Source: SIG636 sp045604285
Lineage (GTDB): Bacteria > Bacillota > Clostridia > Oscillospirales > CAG-382
Assembly: GCA_045604285.1 (NCBI GenBank)
Contig: JAZUNS010000122.1
Coordinates: forward strand, 1-61,994
Reading direction: 5' to 3'
DNA: 61,994 nucleotides
This document shows positions 9,793-19,500 of this stretch, one piece after another. The stretch's first letter is position 1. Each line of letters begins with the position of its first letter. A program made the position numbers and the translations under genes. Below the pieces are notes generated by a model. That model saw only the letters and a list, made by a program, of their open reading frames with translations, ran no database searches and was not told where the DNA came from.

Positions 9793-10469
9793 CAAACAAA
9801 TATGAAAGACAACTTCCCCTTTTAGGCCAAAACTCGCCGGACGTGCTGGCTAACAAAACTGTAATGGTGTGTGGTCTTGGCGGAGTGGGCGGCTTTATTG
9901 TAGAAGGGCTTGTCAGGGCAGGCGTTGGTAACTTTATCCTTATTGATAACGATGTTTTTGATATAACCAATATCAATAGGCAAATTTTGTGTACAACCGA
10001 AACCGTTGGACTCAGAAAAACTTTGGTTGCTGCCGAGCGTATAAAATCAATTAACCCCTCTGCAAACTGTATTATAGAGGATATATTTTTAAGTAAAACC
10101 AATATAGAGGCTTTACTATTAAAGTATCGGCCTGACTATGTCGCAGATGCCATAGATAATATTTCTGCTAAGGTTATGCTTGCAAAAGTATGTGATCTAA
10201 ACAGTATCCCCATCATTGCTTCCATGGGTACCGGGAATAAGCTTGATCCAACTGCTTTTAAATGCTCTGATATTTATAAGACTTCTGTATGTCCCCTTGC
10301 AAAAGTAATGCGAAAACTTTTAAAAGAAGAAAACGTTTCTTCATTAAAGGTTGTTTACAGCGAAGAGATTCCTAAGTGCAGCGGAAAAGTTGTTAGCTCG
10401 GTATCTTTTGTGCCCTCCGTTGCGGGCATGATAATTGCAGGCGAAATAATTAAAGATTTGACAAAATAG
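9789..10469 (+). CDS. tcdA: tRNA threonylcarbamoyladenosine dehydratase (ThiF/E1-like)
   Basis: E1-like adenylating enzyme that cyclises t6A37 of tRNA to ct6A. The nucleotide-binding loop GLGGVGG is at 29-35, followed by the DNDVFDITNINRQ segment that binds ATP and Mg2+ in this family. At 226 residues it is shorter than the E. coli protein (about 268), lacking part of the C-terminal region, which is common in Firmicutes. It shares ATGA with the mutS2 stop and is the last gene of this operon. A MoeB/ThiF-like role for another substrate cannot be excluded, but no ThiS, MoaD or thiamine gene is nearby. Confidence 0.88.
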   Translation: MTNKYERQLPLLGQNSPDVLANKTVMVCGLGGVGGFIVEGLVRAGVGNFILIDNDVFDITNINRQILCTTETVGLRKTLVAAERIKSINPSANCIIEDIFLSKTNIEALLLKYRPDYVADAIDNISAKVMLAKVCDLNSIPIIASMGTGNKLDPTAFKCSDIYKTSVCPLAKVMRKLLKEENVSSLKVVYSEEIPKCSGKVVSSVSFVPSVAGMIIAGEIIKDLTK

Positions 10470-10505
10470 AACGGCTTAAGCTTTTGCTTAAGCCGTTATC
10501 TTTTT
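10470..10505 (+). terminator. Rho-independent terminator after tcdA
   Basis: A perfect 12-bp hairpin: arm AACGGCTTAAGC at 10470-10481, loop TTTT, complementary arm at 10486-10497, then ATCTTTTT. It lies between convergent operons and may also act on the minus-strand transporter transcript, although the T-run on that side is weaker. Confidence 0.9.
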
Positions 10506-10507
10506 GG

Positions 10508-11494
10508 TTATCTTTCTTCTCTAAAGTATGACAAACCTAAATGTGCGGGAGGTTGAGTTTCCTTCTTCCTGCGCAAGCTTGTAAAGATAAGAACGATTAT
10601 CGTTACAACGTAGGGCAACATTTTAAGAAGTTCTCGTGCGGAAGAGGAAATATTGGGGATGTAAAGGTGAGAAATACAAAGTCCACCGAATACGATAGAG
10701 CCTATAATTGCAAGGTTAGGTCTCCAAATAGCAAAAATAACCAAAGCAATTGCAAGCCAGCCACGGTCGCCGAAACCGTCATTTGACCAATTCCCTATTT
10801 CCATTACATAGAAAAGACCGCCAATACCTGCAATAACACTACCAATGCAAGTAGCGCAATACTTATACAGATTTACGTTTATACCTGCAGCATCTGCGGT
10901 AGCAGGATTCTCGCCTACGGCACGCAAGCTAAGCCCTTTTGAGGTTTTATTAAGGAAATAGGCGCTGATTACTGCAATAATTATTCCTAAATAGAATAAG
11001 AAACCATGTGATAGGAAAATTTGACCAAACCAACCAAGTTTATCTGCGATTGGCAAATAAGACTTATAAATCTCGCTTGTTCTTGAGAAGTTAACGGATG
11101 CAACTTCGCTGCCTACCAGTTTAACCAAAGAACCGCCGAAGAAGTTGCCCAGTCCGGTACCAAAGGTTGTAAGTGCCAACCCCGTTACGTTTTGGTTTGC
11201 TCTTAAAGTTACGGTAAGGAAACAATAAATCAATCCCATCACCAAAGACCCCAAGATACAACAAGCCAAAGGAATGGCAACAGCCAAAAAAGGATTAAGT
11301 TCGGCACCGGCGGGAAGACTGTTTTCGTAAAAGAATGCGCCTATAACGCCGCAAATAGCACCAACGTACATAGTTCCGGCGGTACCGAGATTAAGATGGC
11401 CGGATTTTTCTGTTAAAATTTCACCGGTAGAACCGAACAGCAAGGGAACGCTTTGCACAAGCGCACGCTGAATAATAAAGGGTATAGATACCAT
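10508..11494 (-). CDS. BMP-type ABC transporter permease (nucleoside uptake, second subunit)
   Basis: Integral membrane subunit of the BPD_transp_2 family, related to Bacillus NupQ/YufQ. It has 328 residues with multiple hydrophobic segments from the N-terminus (PLLFGSTGEILTEKSGHLNLG is the typical start of this family) to about residue 310. GENPATADAAGINV near 195-208 is the conserved cytoplasmic loop that contacts the ATPase. It is the last gene of xpt-bmp-ATPase-permease-permease and ends facing the tcdA terminator. The substrate is inferred to be purine or pyrimidine nucleosides from the binding protein family and the neighbouring purine genes. Confidence 0.88.
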   Translation of the reverse strand: MVSIPFIIQRALVQSVPLLFGSTGEILTEKSGHLNLGTAGTMYVGAICGVIGAFFYENSLPAGAELNPFLAVAIPLACCILGSLVMGLIYCFLTVTLRANQNVTGLALTTFGTGLGNFFGGSLVKLVGSEVASVNFSRTSEIYKSYLPIADKLGWFGQIFLSHGFLFYLGIIIAVISAYFLNKTSKGLSLRAVGENPATADAAGINVNLYKYCATCIGSVIAGIGGLFYVMEIGNWSNDGFGDRGWLAIALVIFAIWRPNLAIIGSIVFGGLCISHLYIPNISSSARELLKMLPYVVTIIVLIFTSLRRKKETQPPAHLGLSYFREER

Positions 11495-11496
11495 TG

Positions 11497-12705
11497 TTAT
11501 TTCAACTCCTTACTGTTTGAGAATTTTTTAAGAAACGAAAACTTAACTTTATAGTTAATGAAGAATTCGCAGCCAATTATAAAGAAAATAATGATTGCTG
11601 TGAGTATTTCCGAAAAAGACTCATTAATCTTTAGGTCGGTGGCGACCTTAGAGGCACCGCTATCCATGAAAACGAACAGGAAAGAGGTAACAATCATCAC
11701 TAACGGGTTAAACTTTGCAAGCCAAGAAACCATTATAGCAGTAAAGCCTCTACCCTCAACGGTATTGGTTGCAACGGTATGCTCGACACCGGAAACCAAA
11801 AGGAAACCAGCCAAACCGCAAATCGCACCGGATATAAGCATTGTTCTAAGTATTACTTTCTTAACGTTAATACCAATATATCTTGCGGTGTTTTCACTTT
11901 CACCGACAACAGAAATCTCATATCCCTGCTTGCTGTATTTTAAGTATACGTACAAAGCAATAGTAAGAACAAGGACAATAAGAATTACGTGGGCATAATC
12001 GGGTATGCGCGCGTTCTTAACGTTATCAAAAAGGCCTTCGAAAATATTTGGAAGCCAACCGTATCTGCCGCCATCTTCGGTTTTTAGTTTAAAATTAATA
12101 ACACCGATAACGTTGGAGCCGTTTGAAGGAGCCCATTCGATACAGAAATATGCAACAATTTGCGTTGCAATATAGTTAAGCATCAGTGTAAACAGAGTTT
12201 CGTTAGTATTCCACTGAGCTTTAAATATCGCAGGAATTAAAGCCCAAACCGCACCTGCAAGCGTTGACGAAACAAACATTATTAAAAGCAACATCGTAGG
12301 AGAAACTTTATCACCGATGTGAAGCATACATCCGGCCGAAACGAGGCATCCCATAAGAACTTGGCCCTCTGCGCCAATGTTCCAGAATCGCATTTTAAAA
12401 GCAGGAGTTACTGCAAGAGCAACACACAGCAATATTGCCGTTTCTTGTATTACAACCCAAAATTGGCGATTTTGAGCCATATTAAACTTCTCGCGATATT
12501 CTGCATCGCCTATTAAGCTGTTCCATATCGTTTTATACAAATCAAAAGGTTTTACGCCGGTTATGAAGTATGCAACAATTGCACAAAAGACCAACGCAAG
12601 CAAAATAGCTCCCAGCCTTATGAGCCAAGCCTTCCACCATTCGATCTTATCTCTTTTCACAAGATGAAACAAGGGCTCACGCACAGTGTTAGGTTCATTC
12701 TGCAT
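11497..12705 (-). CDS. BMP-type ABC transporter permease (nucleoside uptake, first subunit)
   Basis: Membrane subunit of the BPD_transp_2 family, related to Bacillus NupP/YufP. An upstream ATG at 12723 exists, but AGGAGG at 12720-12715 is nine bases before the ATG at 12705, so I start there (402 residues). About ten hydrophobic segments are visible, beginning around residue 30; GESENTARYIGINV is the conserved coupling loop. The start overlaps the end of the ATPase gene by 11 bases, and only two bases separate its stop from the second permease. Transported substrate is inferred from context. Confidence 0.88.
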   Translation of the reverse strand: MQNEPNTVREPLFHLVKRDKIEWWKAWLIRLGAILLALVFCAIVAYFITGVKPFDLYKTIWNSLIGDAEYREKFNMAQNRQFWVVIQETAILLCVALAVTPAFKMRFWNIGAEGQVLMGCLVSAGCMLHIGDKVSPTMLLLIMFVSSTLAGAVWALIPAIFKAQWNTNETLFTLMLNYIATQIVAYFCIEWAPSNGSNVIGVINFKLKTEDGGRYGWLPNIFEGLFDNVKNARIPDYAHVILIVLVLTIALYVYLKYSKQGYEISVVGESENTARYIGINVKKVILRTMLISGAICGLAGFLLVSGVEHTVATNTVEGRGFTAIMVSWLAKFNPLVMIVTSFLFVFMDSGASKVATDLKINESFSEILTAIIIFFIIGCEFFINYKVKFSFLKKFSNSKELK

Positions 12706-14266
12706 TCTGTTCACCCTCCTCATCTTTTTTACCGTTGTTTAAATATGCATCGGAAGAAGTCATCAACATACCGATGTGATTCTTATCAGCGGTCCTACCG
12801 TCCACAATTCCGGTAATATGGCCGGAACCAATAACCATGATTCTATCACAAAGTTCTATAAGAACGTCCAAGTCTTCACCTACGAAAATAACCGCAACGC
12901 CCTTATCCTTTTGCTGATTCAACAAATTGTATATCAAGTAGGAAGAGTTAATATCCAAGCCACGTACCGGATAAGCTGCCATAAGAACAGTCGGCGATGC
13001 GGCTATTTCTCTGCCTACCAAAACCTTTTGTACGTTACCGCCGGAAAGCCTCCTTACCGGTGTGTTTACACTGGGGGTTGATACATAAAGCTTATCAATT
13101 ATATCCTCTGCCAAATGCTTGGGATTCTTTCTATGCAGGAAGAATGGACCGCCTTTGCCATAGGTTCTAAGCATCATATTATCAACGATATCCATGTTAC
13201 CTACAAGACCCATGCCCAGTCTGTCTTCCGGTACAAAAGAAAGTCTAACACCTAAATTCCTTATTTGAAGAGGTGTTTTATCTCTCAAATTTTCAGCTTT
13301 GTCTGTATTTGGATCAAAATATACGATCTCACCTGAATTAACCTTTTGTAATCCTGCAATAGATTCCAAAAGCTCTCTTTGACCACTGCCTGCTATCCCA
13401 GCGATGCCTAATATTTCACCAGAATATGCTGTGAAGGATATGTCATCCAACACTTTCACGCCCTCGCGGTTTATGCAATTCAAATTCTTTACAACAAGCC
13501 TCGGTGTGGGATTGGTGCATTCGGAACGTTTTATATTTAACGAAACCTTTTGACCAACCATCATTTCAGTCAACTTGTTGGGGTCGGTTTCACAGGTGTT
13601 AACGGTACCAACGTGCTTACCCTTACAAAGAACCGCTACCCTATCAGACAGCGCCATAACCTCGTGTAGCTTATGAGTAATAATTATTATAGATTTGCCG
13701 CTATCTCTCATATTTCTTAAAATATTAAAGAGTTTTTCGGTTTCTTGAGGTGTTAAAACAGCTGTAGGCTCGTCAAGAATCAGTACATCGGCGCCTCTGT
13801 ACAGGACCTTAATAATTTCAACCGTCTGCTTTTCAGAAACAGACATTTCATAAATCTTTTTGTCCGGGTCAATATCAAATCCATAGCGAGAGCTAAGCTC
13901 AACTATTTCTTGCTTTGCATTTGAACCTTTGGTTTTCTTGGGGTCCTTAATGCCCAAAACGATATTTTCGGTAGCAGTAAAAACATCAACAAGCTTAAAG
14001 TGCTGATGTATCATACCTATCCTGTAATCCAAAGCATCTTTGGGAGAACGAATACAGGCTTCTTTACCTCTGATAAAAATAGAACCCTCATCAGGATAAT
14101 ATATACCGGCAATCATATTCATTAAGGTAGTTTTACCGCAACCGTTTTCGCCGAGTATAGAGAGAATTTCTCCCTCATAAATCGTCAAACTAACGTTATC
14201 GTTGGCAACTACACTGCCAAAAGTCTTTGTTATACCCTTTAATTCAACGGCGGCCGTTTTTGACAT
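12695..14266 (-). CDS. BMP-type ABC transporter ATPase with two ABC domains
   Basis: Tandem ATP-binding protein (523 residues), the energy subunit of the nucleoside-type importer, as in NupO/YufO and RbsA relatives. The first domain has Walker A GENGCGKT near 36-43 and Walker B VLILDEPTA near 158. The second domain starts near 257 with the degenerate P-loop GIAGSGQREL, as usual in this family, and has RRLSGGNVQKVLVGRE as signature. It lies 117 bases downstream of the bmp gene, past a hairpin that could lower its expression relative to the lipoprotein. Confidence 0.93.
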   Translation of the reverse strand: MSKTAAVELKGITKTFGSVVANDNVSLTIYEGEILSILGENGCGKTTLMNMIAGIYYPDEGSIFIRGKEACIRSPKDALDYRIGMIHQHFKLVDVFTATENIVLGIKDPKKTKGSNAKQEIVELSSRYGFDIDPDKKIYEMSVSEKQTVEIIKVLYRGADVLILDEPTAVLTPQETEKLFNILRNMRDSGKSIIIITHKLHEVMALSDRVAVLCKGKHVGTVNTCETDPNKLTEMMVGQKVSLNIKRSECTNPTPRLVVKNLNCINREGVKVLDDISFTAYSGEILGIAGIAGSGQRELLESIAGLQKVNSGEIVYFDPNTDKAENLRDKTPLQIRNLGVRLSFVPEDRLGMGLVGNMDIVDNMMLRTYGKGGPFFLHRKNPKHLAEDIIDKLYVSTPSVNTPVRRLSGGNVQKVLVGREIAASPTVLMAAYPVRGLDINSSYLIYNLLNQQKDKGVAVIFVGEDLDVLIELCDRIMVIGSGHITGIVDGRTADKNHIGMLMTSSDAYLNNGKKDEEGEQNAE

Positions 14267-14342
14267 AGAGCACCTCCAAAATAAATATATTCCTCAAAAC
14301 AAAGCCGAAAAGGCGGCGCTGTTTTCAAAAATATATTAAGAT

Positions 14343-14369
14343 AAGGCGGGACGGTAAATGTCCCGCCTT
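14343..14369 (-). terminator. Intercistronic hairpin between bmp and the ATPase gene
   Basis: Ten-bp hairpin with arms AAGGCGGGAC (14343-14352) and its complement (14360-14369), followed on the minus strand by an interrupted T-rich run. The position inside an operon suggests partial termination or mRNA protection, giving more binding protein than transporter (inference). Confidence 0.65.
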
Positions 14370-14383
14370 ATTAATTAACAAAC

Positions 14384-15613
14384 TTAGCTAATGGTTATAC
14401 CGTCGATGTCAATGTCGAAGTAAGGAGCGCAACGATGTTCGGATTCATAGAAAACGCCGTCCTTAATAACTTCGGTATCCTTGGTATAATTTGCATCGGT
14501 ATCAACGTCTGCAAGATAGCTGGTAAGACGTTCGCCGCCAACGGTGAAGTTAGCAGTATCAAATACGTGGCGAGTGCCTGCAACGAGTTCCTTCTTAGCA
14601 GCTTCAATAGCTTCAGCAGTACCTTCAGCAGCTGCAGCAGTGTTAATGTCGGTAAGAACTACAGAACCTTCTTCAATGCCGCCGCACCAGTCATCGTCAA
14701 TTGCTTCGCCCTTAAGCCAGCAGTTAACAACGTACTCATAGTAAGGAGCCCAGTTGATTCTGGAAGAAACGATGTAGGTATTAGGGCAAGCAGAAATGGT
14801 GCTGCCGTTATAAGAAACGTTAGGAACGCCTTTTTCTTCACATGCGGAAGGAGCGCCCATAGAGTCAGCGTGCTGGCTAATAAGAGCACAACCTGCATTG
14901 ATAAGAGCAAGTGCGGTTTCTTTTTCGGTGTTTTCGTTGTACCAGCTGTCGGTAAACTTAACTTCCATAGTAGCGGAAGGGCAAACGGATCTTGCGCCAA
15001 GGAAGAAAGAGGTGTAGCCGGACTTAACTTCTGCATATGCAAAAGCACCAACGTAACCTATCTTAGCCTGTTCAGCGGTGATCTTACCGTCAGCGATCAT
15101 TTCGTTAAGCTTCATACCTGCAGCGATACCTGCAAGATATCTGCCTTCATAAATAGAAGCAAATGCGTTGTGGAAGTTATCGGTGCCGTCGGTGTGAGAC
15201 ATGGTACCGGTTGCATGGCAGAATTCAACGTTAGGATATTCTTCTGCAGCCTGCATCATATAAGACTCATGACCGAAAGAGTCAGCGATAATGATGTCGC
15301 AGTCGTAGCTTTCAACAAGCTCAACAGCTGCATCGTAGCATTCCTGTCCTTCGGGAACGTTGGACTTAATGATAACCTGGTTATCAGCAAGACCAAGATT
15401 TTCCTTAGCTTCGTTCATAGCGCTGATGAAGTTAAGGTCATAGGTGGAGTTCTCATCATGGAGACAGATAAGACCGATGGTGAGATCAGAAAGCTGTTTT
15501 GCAGCAGCTTCTTCGGAAGAGGTAGTGCTGGAAGAGTCCTCGGTATTGCCGCCGCATGCTACAACGGAAACGAGCATGAGAGCAACGAGGAGCAGGGAAA
15601 GAAACTTTTTCAT
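14384..15613 (-). CDS. BMP family nucleoside-binding lipoprotein
   Basis: Extracellular substrate-binding lipoprotein of the Bmp/Med/PnrA family. Signal peptide residues 1-19 end in a lipobox with Cys20 (SVVAC), then a Ser/Thr/Glu linker. The fold shows the family order: LTIGLICLHDENSTYD, IIIADSFGHE, HATGTMSHTDGTDNFHNAFASIYEGRYLAGIAAG given here only by its parts near 135-170, and YVGAFAYAEVKSGYTSF. It lies about 50 bases downstream of xpt and upstream of its ATPase and permeases. Neighbouring purine genes favour a purine nucleoside substrate, which is inference. Confidence 0.93.
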   Translation of the reverse strand: MKKFLSLLLVALMLVSVVACGGNTEDSSSTTSSEEAAAKQLSDLTIGLICLHDENSTYDLNFISAMNEAKENLGLADNQVIIKSNVPEGQECYDAAVELVESYDCDIIIADSFGHESYMMQAAEEYPNVEFCHATGTMSHTDGTDNFHNAFASIYEGRYLAGIAAGMKLNEMIADGKITAEQAKIGYVGAFAYAEVKSGYTSFFLGARSVCPSATMEVKFTDSWYNENTEKETALALINAGCALISQHADSMGAPSACEEKGVPNVSYNGSTISACPNTYIVSSRINWAPYYEYVVNCWLKGEAIDDDWCGGIEEGSVVLTDINTAAAAEGTAEAIEAAKKELVAGTRHVFDTANFTVGGERLTSYLADVDTDANYTKDTEVIKDGVFYESEHRCAPYFDIDIDGITIS

Positions 15614-15662
15614 GTCAGTCCTCCAAAAAATTTTTTATGTAAATATTTTTACATTCTAAGTA

Positions 15663-16232
15663 TTATCTAAAAACAACGCTTCCGTTTTCAAAGCGTTCTA
15701 TAATAGCTAACGACTCAACTCTGATGCCTTGAGCTCTTAATTCGTCGCCACCTTTTTGAAAACCTTTTTCAACTGCAATTGCAGCGCCTGCAACCTTGGC
15801 ACCTGCCTGATTGGAAATATCTATCAAGCCGCGCAAAGCTTCACCATGAGCTAAGAAATCATCTACAAGCAAAACAGTATCGGTTTCATTTAAGAACTCG
15901 GCAGTAACTACAGCATCATAATCATTACCATGGGTGTAAGAGTGAACTTTTGCCTTATATACGTTACCTGCAACATTGCCGGAGCGATGTTTTTTAGCAA
16001 ATAGCACGGGTACGTTTAAAGCAACACCTGCGGCAACCGCAACAGCAATGCCGGAGGCCTCTATAGTTAAAATCTTAGTAACGCCGCTATCCTTATAAAG
16101 CTTAGCGATCTCCTTCCCCATTTCCATTACAAAGCTTGAATCTATTTGCTGGTTTAGGAAAGAACCGATATTTAAAATATTACCGGGCATAACCTTGCCT
16201 TCGCTTAAAATTTTCTTTTCCAATGCTTCCAT
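15663..16232 (-). CDS. xpt: Xanthine phosphoribosyltransferase
   Basis: Cytoplasmic salvage enzyme that makes XMP from xanthine and PRPP. The ATG at 16232 is preceded by GAGGTG at the right distance; the more upstream ATG at 16244 overlaps that site, so the protein has 189 residues, normal for Xpt. The start MEALEKKILSEG is typical, and the PRPP loop VLLVDDFLAHGEAL lies near residue 123. It is separated from purL by a terminator and has its own promoter and structured leader. Gene order xpt then nucleoside transporter suggests that uptake and salvage are induced together. Confidence 0.95.
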   Translation of the reverse strand: MEALEKKILSEGKVMPGNILNIGSFLNQQIDSSFVMEMGKEIAKLYKDSGVTKILTIEASGIAVAVAAGVALNVPVLFAKKHRSGNVAGNVYKAKVHSYTHGNDYDAVVTAEFLNETDTVLLVDDFLAHGEALRGLIDISNQAGAKVAGAAIAVEKGFQKGGDELRAQGIRVESLAIIERFENGSVVFR

Positions 16233-16249
16233 AAAACACCTCATTCACA

Positions 16250-16360
16250 AAAAGAAAAACAGGCAACTGCCTTGCCTGTATAGTGCAACAGAAGTTTGAT
16301 AATCCAAGCGATAAAATGGGCCAAACCATCGTTCCACATTCAAAATATACATCGGCAAGG
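16250..16360 (-). promoter_or_regulatory. Structured leader of xpt with terminator/antiterminator (unrecognised riboswitch-like element)
   Basis: On the minus strand a 5' arm CCTTGCC (16360-16354) can pair with GGCAAGG (16276-16270), and the stem can extend inward through GTATA and TATAC. The same GGCAA forms the left arm of an intrinsic terminator: CAGGCAA (16278-16272), loop GGCAG, TTGCCTG (16266-16260), then TTTTTCTTTTT. The two structures exclude each other, so closing the first stem would switch xpt on. Inside lies a hairpin with arms AACGATGG and CC...ATCG. I do not recognise the purine riboswitch joining sequences, so the ligand is unknown. Confidence 0.6.
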
Positions 16361-16379
16361 TAAAACAAAATTCATTACA

Positions 16380-16408
16380 ATTATATACAGAATGCAACAA
16401 AAAATCAA
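16380..16408 (-). promoter_or_regulatory. Promoter of xpt leader
   Basis: TTGATT at 16408-16403, 17-base spacer, TATAAT at 16385-16380. Transcription would start near 16373, about 13 bases before the first leader stem. A TTGACA further upstream is too far from the -10 to be used with it. Confidence 0.75.
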
Positions 16409-16462
16409 GAGTATTTCTGTCAAAATTTCAGACTTATTGAAAATCCTTATGTGCAACATCAA

Positions 16463-16498
16463 CAAAATGAAAAAGGCGCGAGAACATGGTCTCGCGCC
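16463..16498 (-). terminator. Rho-independent terminator after purL
   Basis: Nine-bp GC-rich hairpin with arms GGCGCGAGA and complement (16475-16483 and 16490-16498), then TTTTTCATTTT on the minus strand. It ends the purine operon and separates it from xpt. Confidence 0.9.
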
Positions 16499-16508
16499 CT
16501 TCATTAGA

Positions 16509-19500
16509 TTATTTAAAATACTTAACGGCAGCTTCAAACATACGGATGTCATAGTTACCGGGAACATTTTTATACAAACCGTTTCCGATTCTCTCACTAT
16601 GTCCCATCTTACCGAAAACTCTTCCGTCGGGAGATGTAATACCTTCAATAGCAAACATTGAATTGTTGGGATTAAAATGAACGTCAGCAGTAGCCTTGTT
16701 TTCAAAATCTACGTACTGAGTTGCAATTTGTCCATTCTCCGCTAACTTCTTAATTAAGTCTTCGTTAGCTAAGAATCTGCCTTCACCATGAGAAATAGGC
16801 ACATTATACACGTCACCTACTTCAGTAAGAGCGAGCCATGGAGATTTGTTGGAAGCAATTCTTGTACGCACGATTCGTGATTGGTGACGGGAAATAGTGT
16901 TGAAAGTAAGGGTAGGACAATTCTCGTCGGTGTCAATAATCTTGCCGTAAGGAACAAGGCCAAGCTTTATTAACGCTTGAAAACCGTTGCAAATTCCGCA
17001 CATAAGTCCGTCTCTTTGCTCAAGCAATTCAGTCACACTTTGTTTGATCGCGTCATTACGGAAGAACGCTGTTATAAACTTACCGCTTCCGTCAGGTTCG
17101 TCACCGCCGGAAAAACCCCCGGGGATAAATACGATTTGCGACTCTTTAAGGCTATTGGCAAACCCTTCAATGCTTCGCTTAATACCGTCAGCACTAAGGT
17201 TGTTAATAACCATTATCGTAGGTTCTGCGCCTGCATCTCTTACCGCTTTTGCGCTGTCATATTCACAGTTGGTTCCGGGGAATACAGGAATTAATACCTT
17301 AGGTACTGCTGTTTTAACCGCGGGAGCTACCCACTCGGTTGCTTTATAAGAGAAAGTCTCAATATTATTTTGGCTTTGTTCTATGTTACACGGATAAACA
17401 CTTTCAAGCTTGCCTTCATAGCGGTCAAGTAGTGAATCAAGATCGATCTTCTCATCACCACGGCAAATAACTTCTTCGCCTACCGTTTCACCTATAACAA
17501 TCCCCTCTTGAACACCATCTGCAACTTCGGCGACAAAAGCACCGTAGTTATAGCCGAATATATCCTTAACACTAAGGGCATCGTTATATTTAAAACCTAT
17601 GCTGTTACCAAAGCACATCTTCATAACAGCTTCACCAATACCGCCAATACCGGGAGTATAACAAGCAAATACTTTTCCGTTTTCTGCAAAGTTCTTGATC
17701 TTTTCAAAGCAAGAAATCAAAGATGTGCTGTCAGGCAAACCTTTTTCATTATATTCAGGAGCAATAAGCACAACCTTGTTACCTGCTGCCTTAAACTCGG
17801 GAGATATGACTTGCTGCGTCTTACCCGTTGTTACGGCAAAAGAAACAAGAGTAGGCGGAACGTGGATATCTTCAAAGGAGCCACTCATAGAATCCTTGCC
17901 GCCGATAGCGCCTATACCAAGATCCATTTGAGCTTCAAATGCACCAAGTAACGCCGCAAAAGGTTTACCCCAACGCACAGAATCCTTAAGAGGTTTTTCA
18001 AAATATTCCTGGAAAGTCAAGTAAACGTCTTCAAAATATGCACCGCTTGCAACGAGCTTGGAAACCGATTCAACTACAGCCAAATATGCACCGTGGTAAG
18101 GACTTTGCTCAGATACAAAAGGATTATACCCCCAAGACATGAAAGAGCAATCGTCCGTATGTTTCTTTTCCATGGAGATTTTCTGAATCATGGATTGAGA
18201 GGGAGTAAGCTGATTTTTACCGCCAAAAGGCATCACAACGGTTCCTGCGCCTATTGTAGAGTCGAATCTTTCCGACAATCCGCGTTTAGAGCAAGAGTTT
18301 AAATCGGTAGCAACAGCAGCATAGTTGTCAGCAAAACTACCGCTGACATCCTTATTGCATAGCTTTGCTGCAGCAGGAGATACCGTTATGTGCTTGTCCG
18401 CACCGTTGGAATTCAAAAACTCTCTGCTTATATCTACTATCTTGTTGCCTTTCCAGGTCATTGTAAGCCTTGGAGCTTCAGTAACCGTAGCAACAACGGT
18501 AGCCTGAAGGTTTTCTGTGTTTGCCAATGCCAAGAATGCATCAGAGTCTTTAGCCTCGACCACAACAGCCATACGCTCTTGAGATTCACTGATTGCAAGC
18601 TCGGTACCGTCAAGGCCTTCGTACTTTTTGGGGACGGCATCCAGATTAATCGCAAGGCCGTCTGCCAATTCACCTATTGCCACGGAAACGCCGCCTGCGC
18701 CGAAGTCATTACAACGTTTTATCATGCGACAAGCAACGGGGTTTCTAAACAAACGCTGAAGCTTTCTTTCCTCAGGTGCATTGCCCTTCTGAACCTCTGC
18801 ACCGCAGCTTTCCAAAGATTTAGAGGTGTGAGACTTAGAAGAACCTGTAGCGCCACCGCAACCGTCACGACCGGTAGCACCGCCAAGAAGTATTACAACG
18901 TCACCTGCAGATGGGCGTTCACGTCTAACGTTTTCGGCAGGAGCAGCCGCAATTACTGCACCTATTTCCATCCTTTTAGCTGCATAACCGGGATGATAAA
19001 TTTCATCAACTATACCGGTGGAAATACCAATCTGGTTACCGTAGGAAGAATAACCTGCGGCAGCAGTGGTAACAATTTTTCTTTGAGGAAGTTTTCCCTC
19101 TATAGTTTCACTTACGGGCTTTAGAGGATCTGCGGCACCGGTTACTCTCATTGCGCCATATACGTAAGAACGACCGGAAAGCGGGTCACGAATTGCGCCG
19201 CCAATACAAGTAGCTGCACCGCCAAAAGGCTCTATTTCTGTAGGGTGATTATGCGTTTCGTTTTTAAAAAGCAACAGCCAAGGCTCTTTTTTGCCGTCAG
19301 CTTCTACTTCTATCTTAACAGTACACGCATTGATCTCTTCCGATTCGTCAAGCTTGTCAAGTTTTCCATTAGCTCTCAAGTGCTTTACTGCCAAAGTAGC
19401 AATATCCATCAAGCAAATGGGTTTGTTTCTGCCAAGCTCTTTGCGAGCAGCTATATATCTGTTGTACGCACTTTGAAGGATCTCATCATCAAACTTAACG

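Noticed and set aside
14435..15670. 411-codon plus-strand frame antisense to the BMP lipoprotein gene
   Set aside because: Same antisense effect; no binding site and no recognisable domain, while the minus-strand gene has a signal peptide, lipobox and family motifs.
16250..16373. Classical guanine riboswitch before xpt
   Set aside because: The expected joining segments (for example TNTCTACC and GACTAT in order) and the paired P2/P3 loops are not found, and the switch logic appears to be ON instead of OFF.
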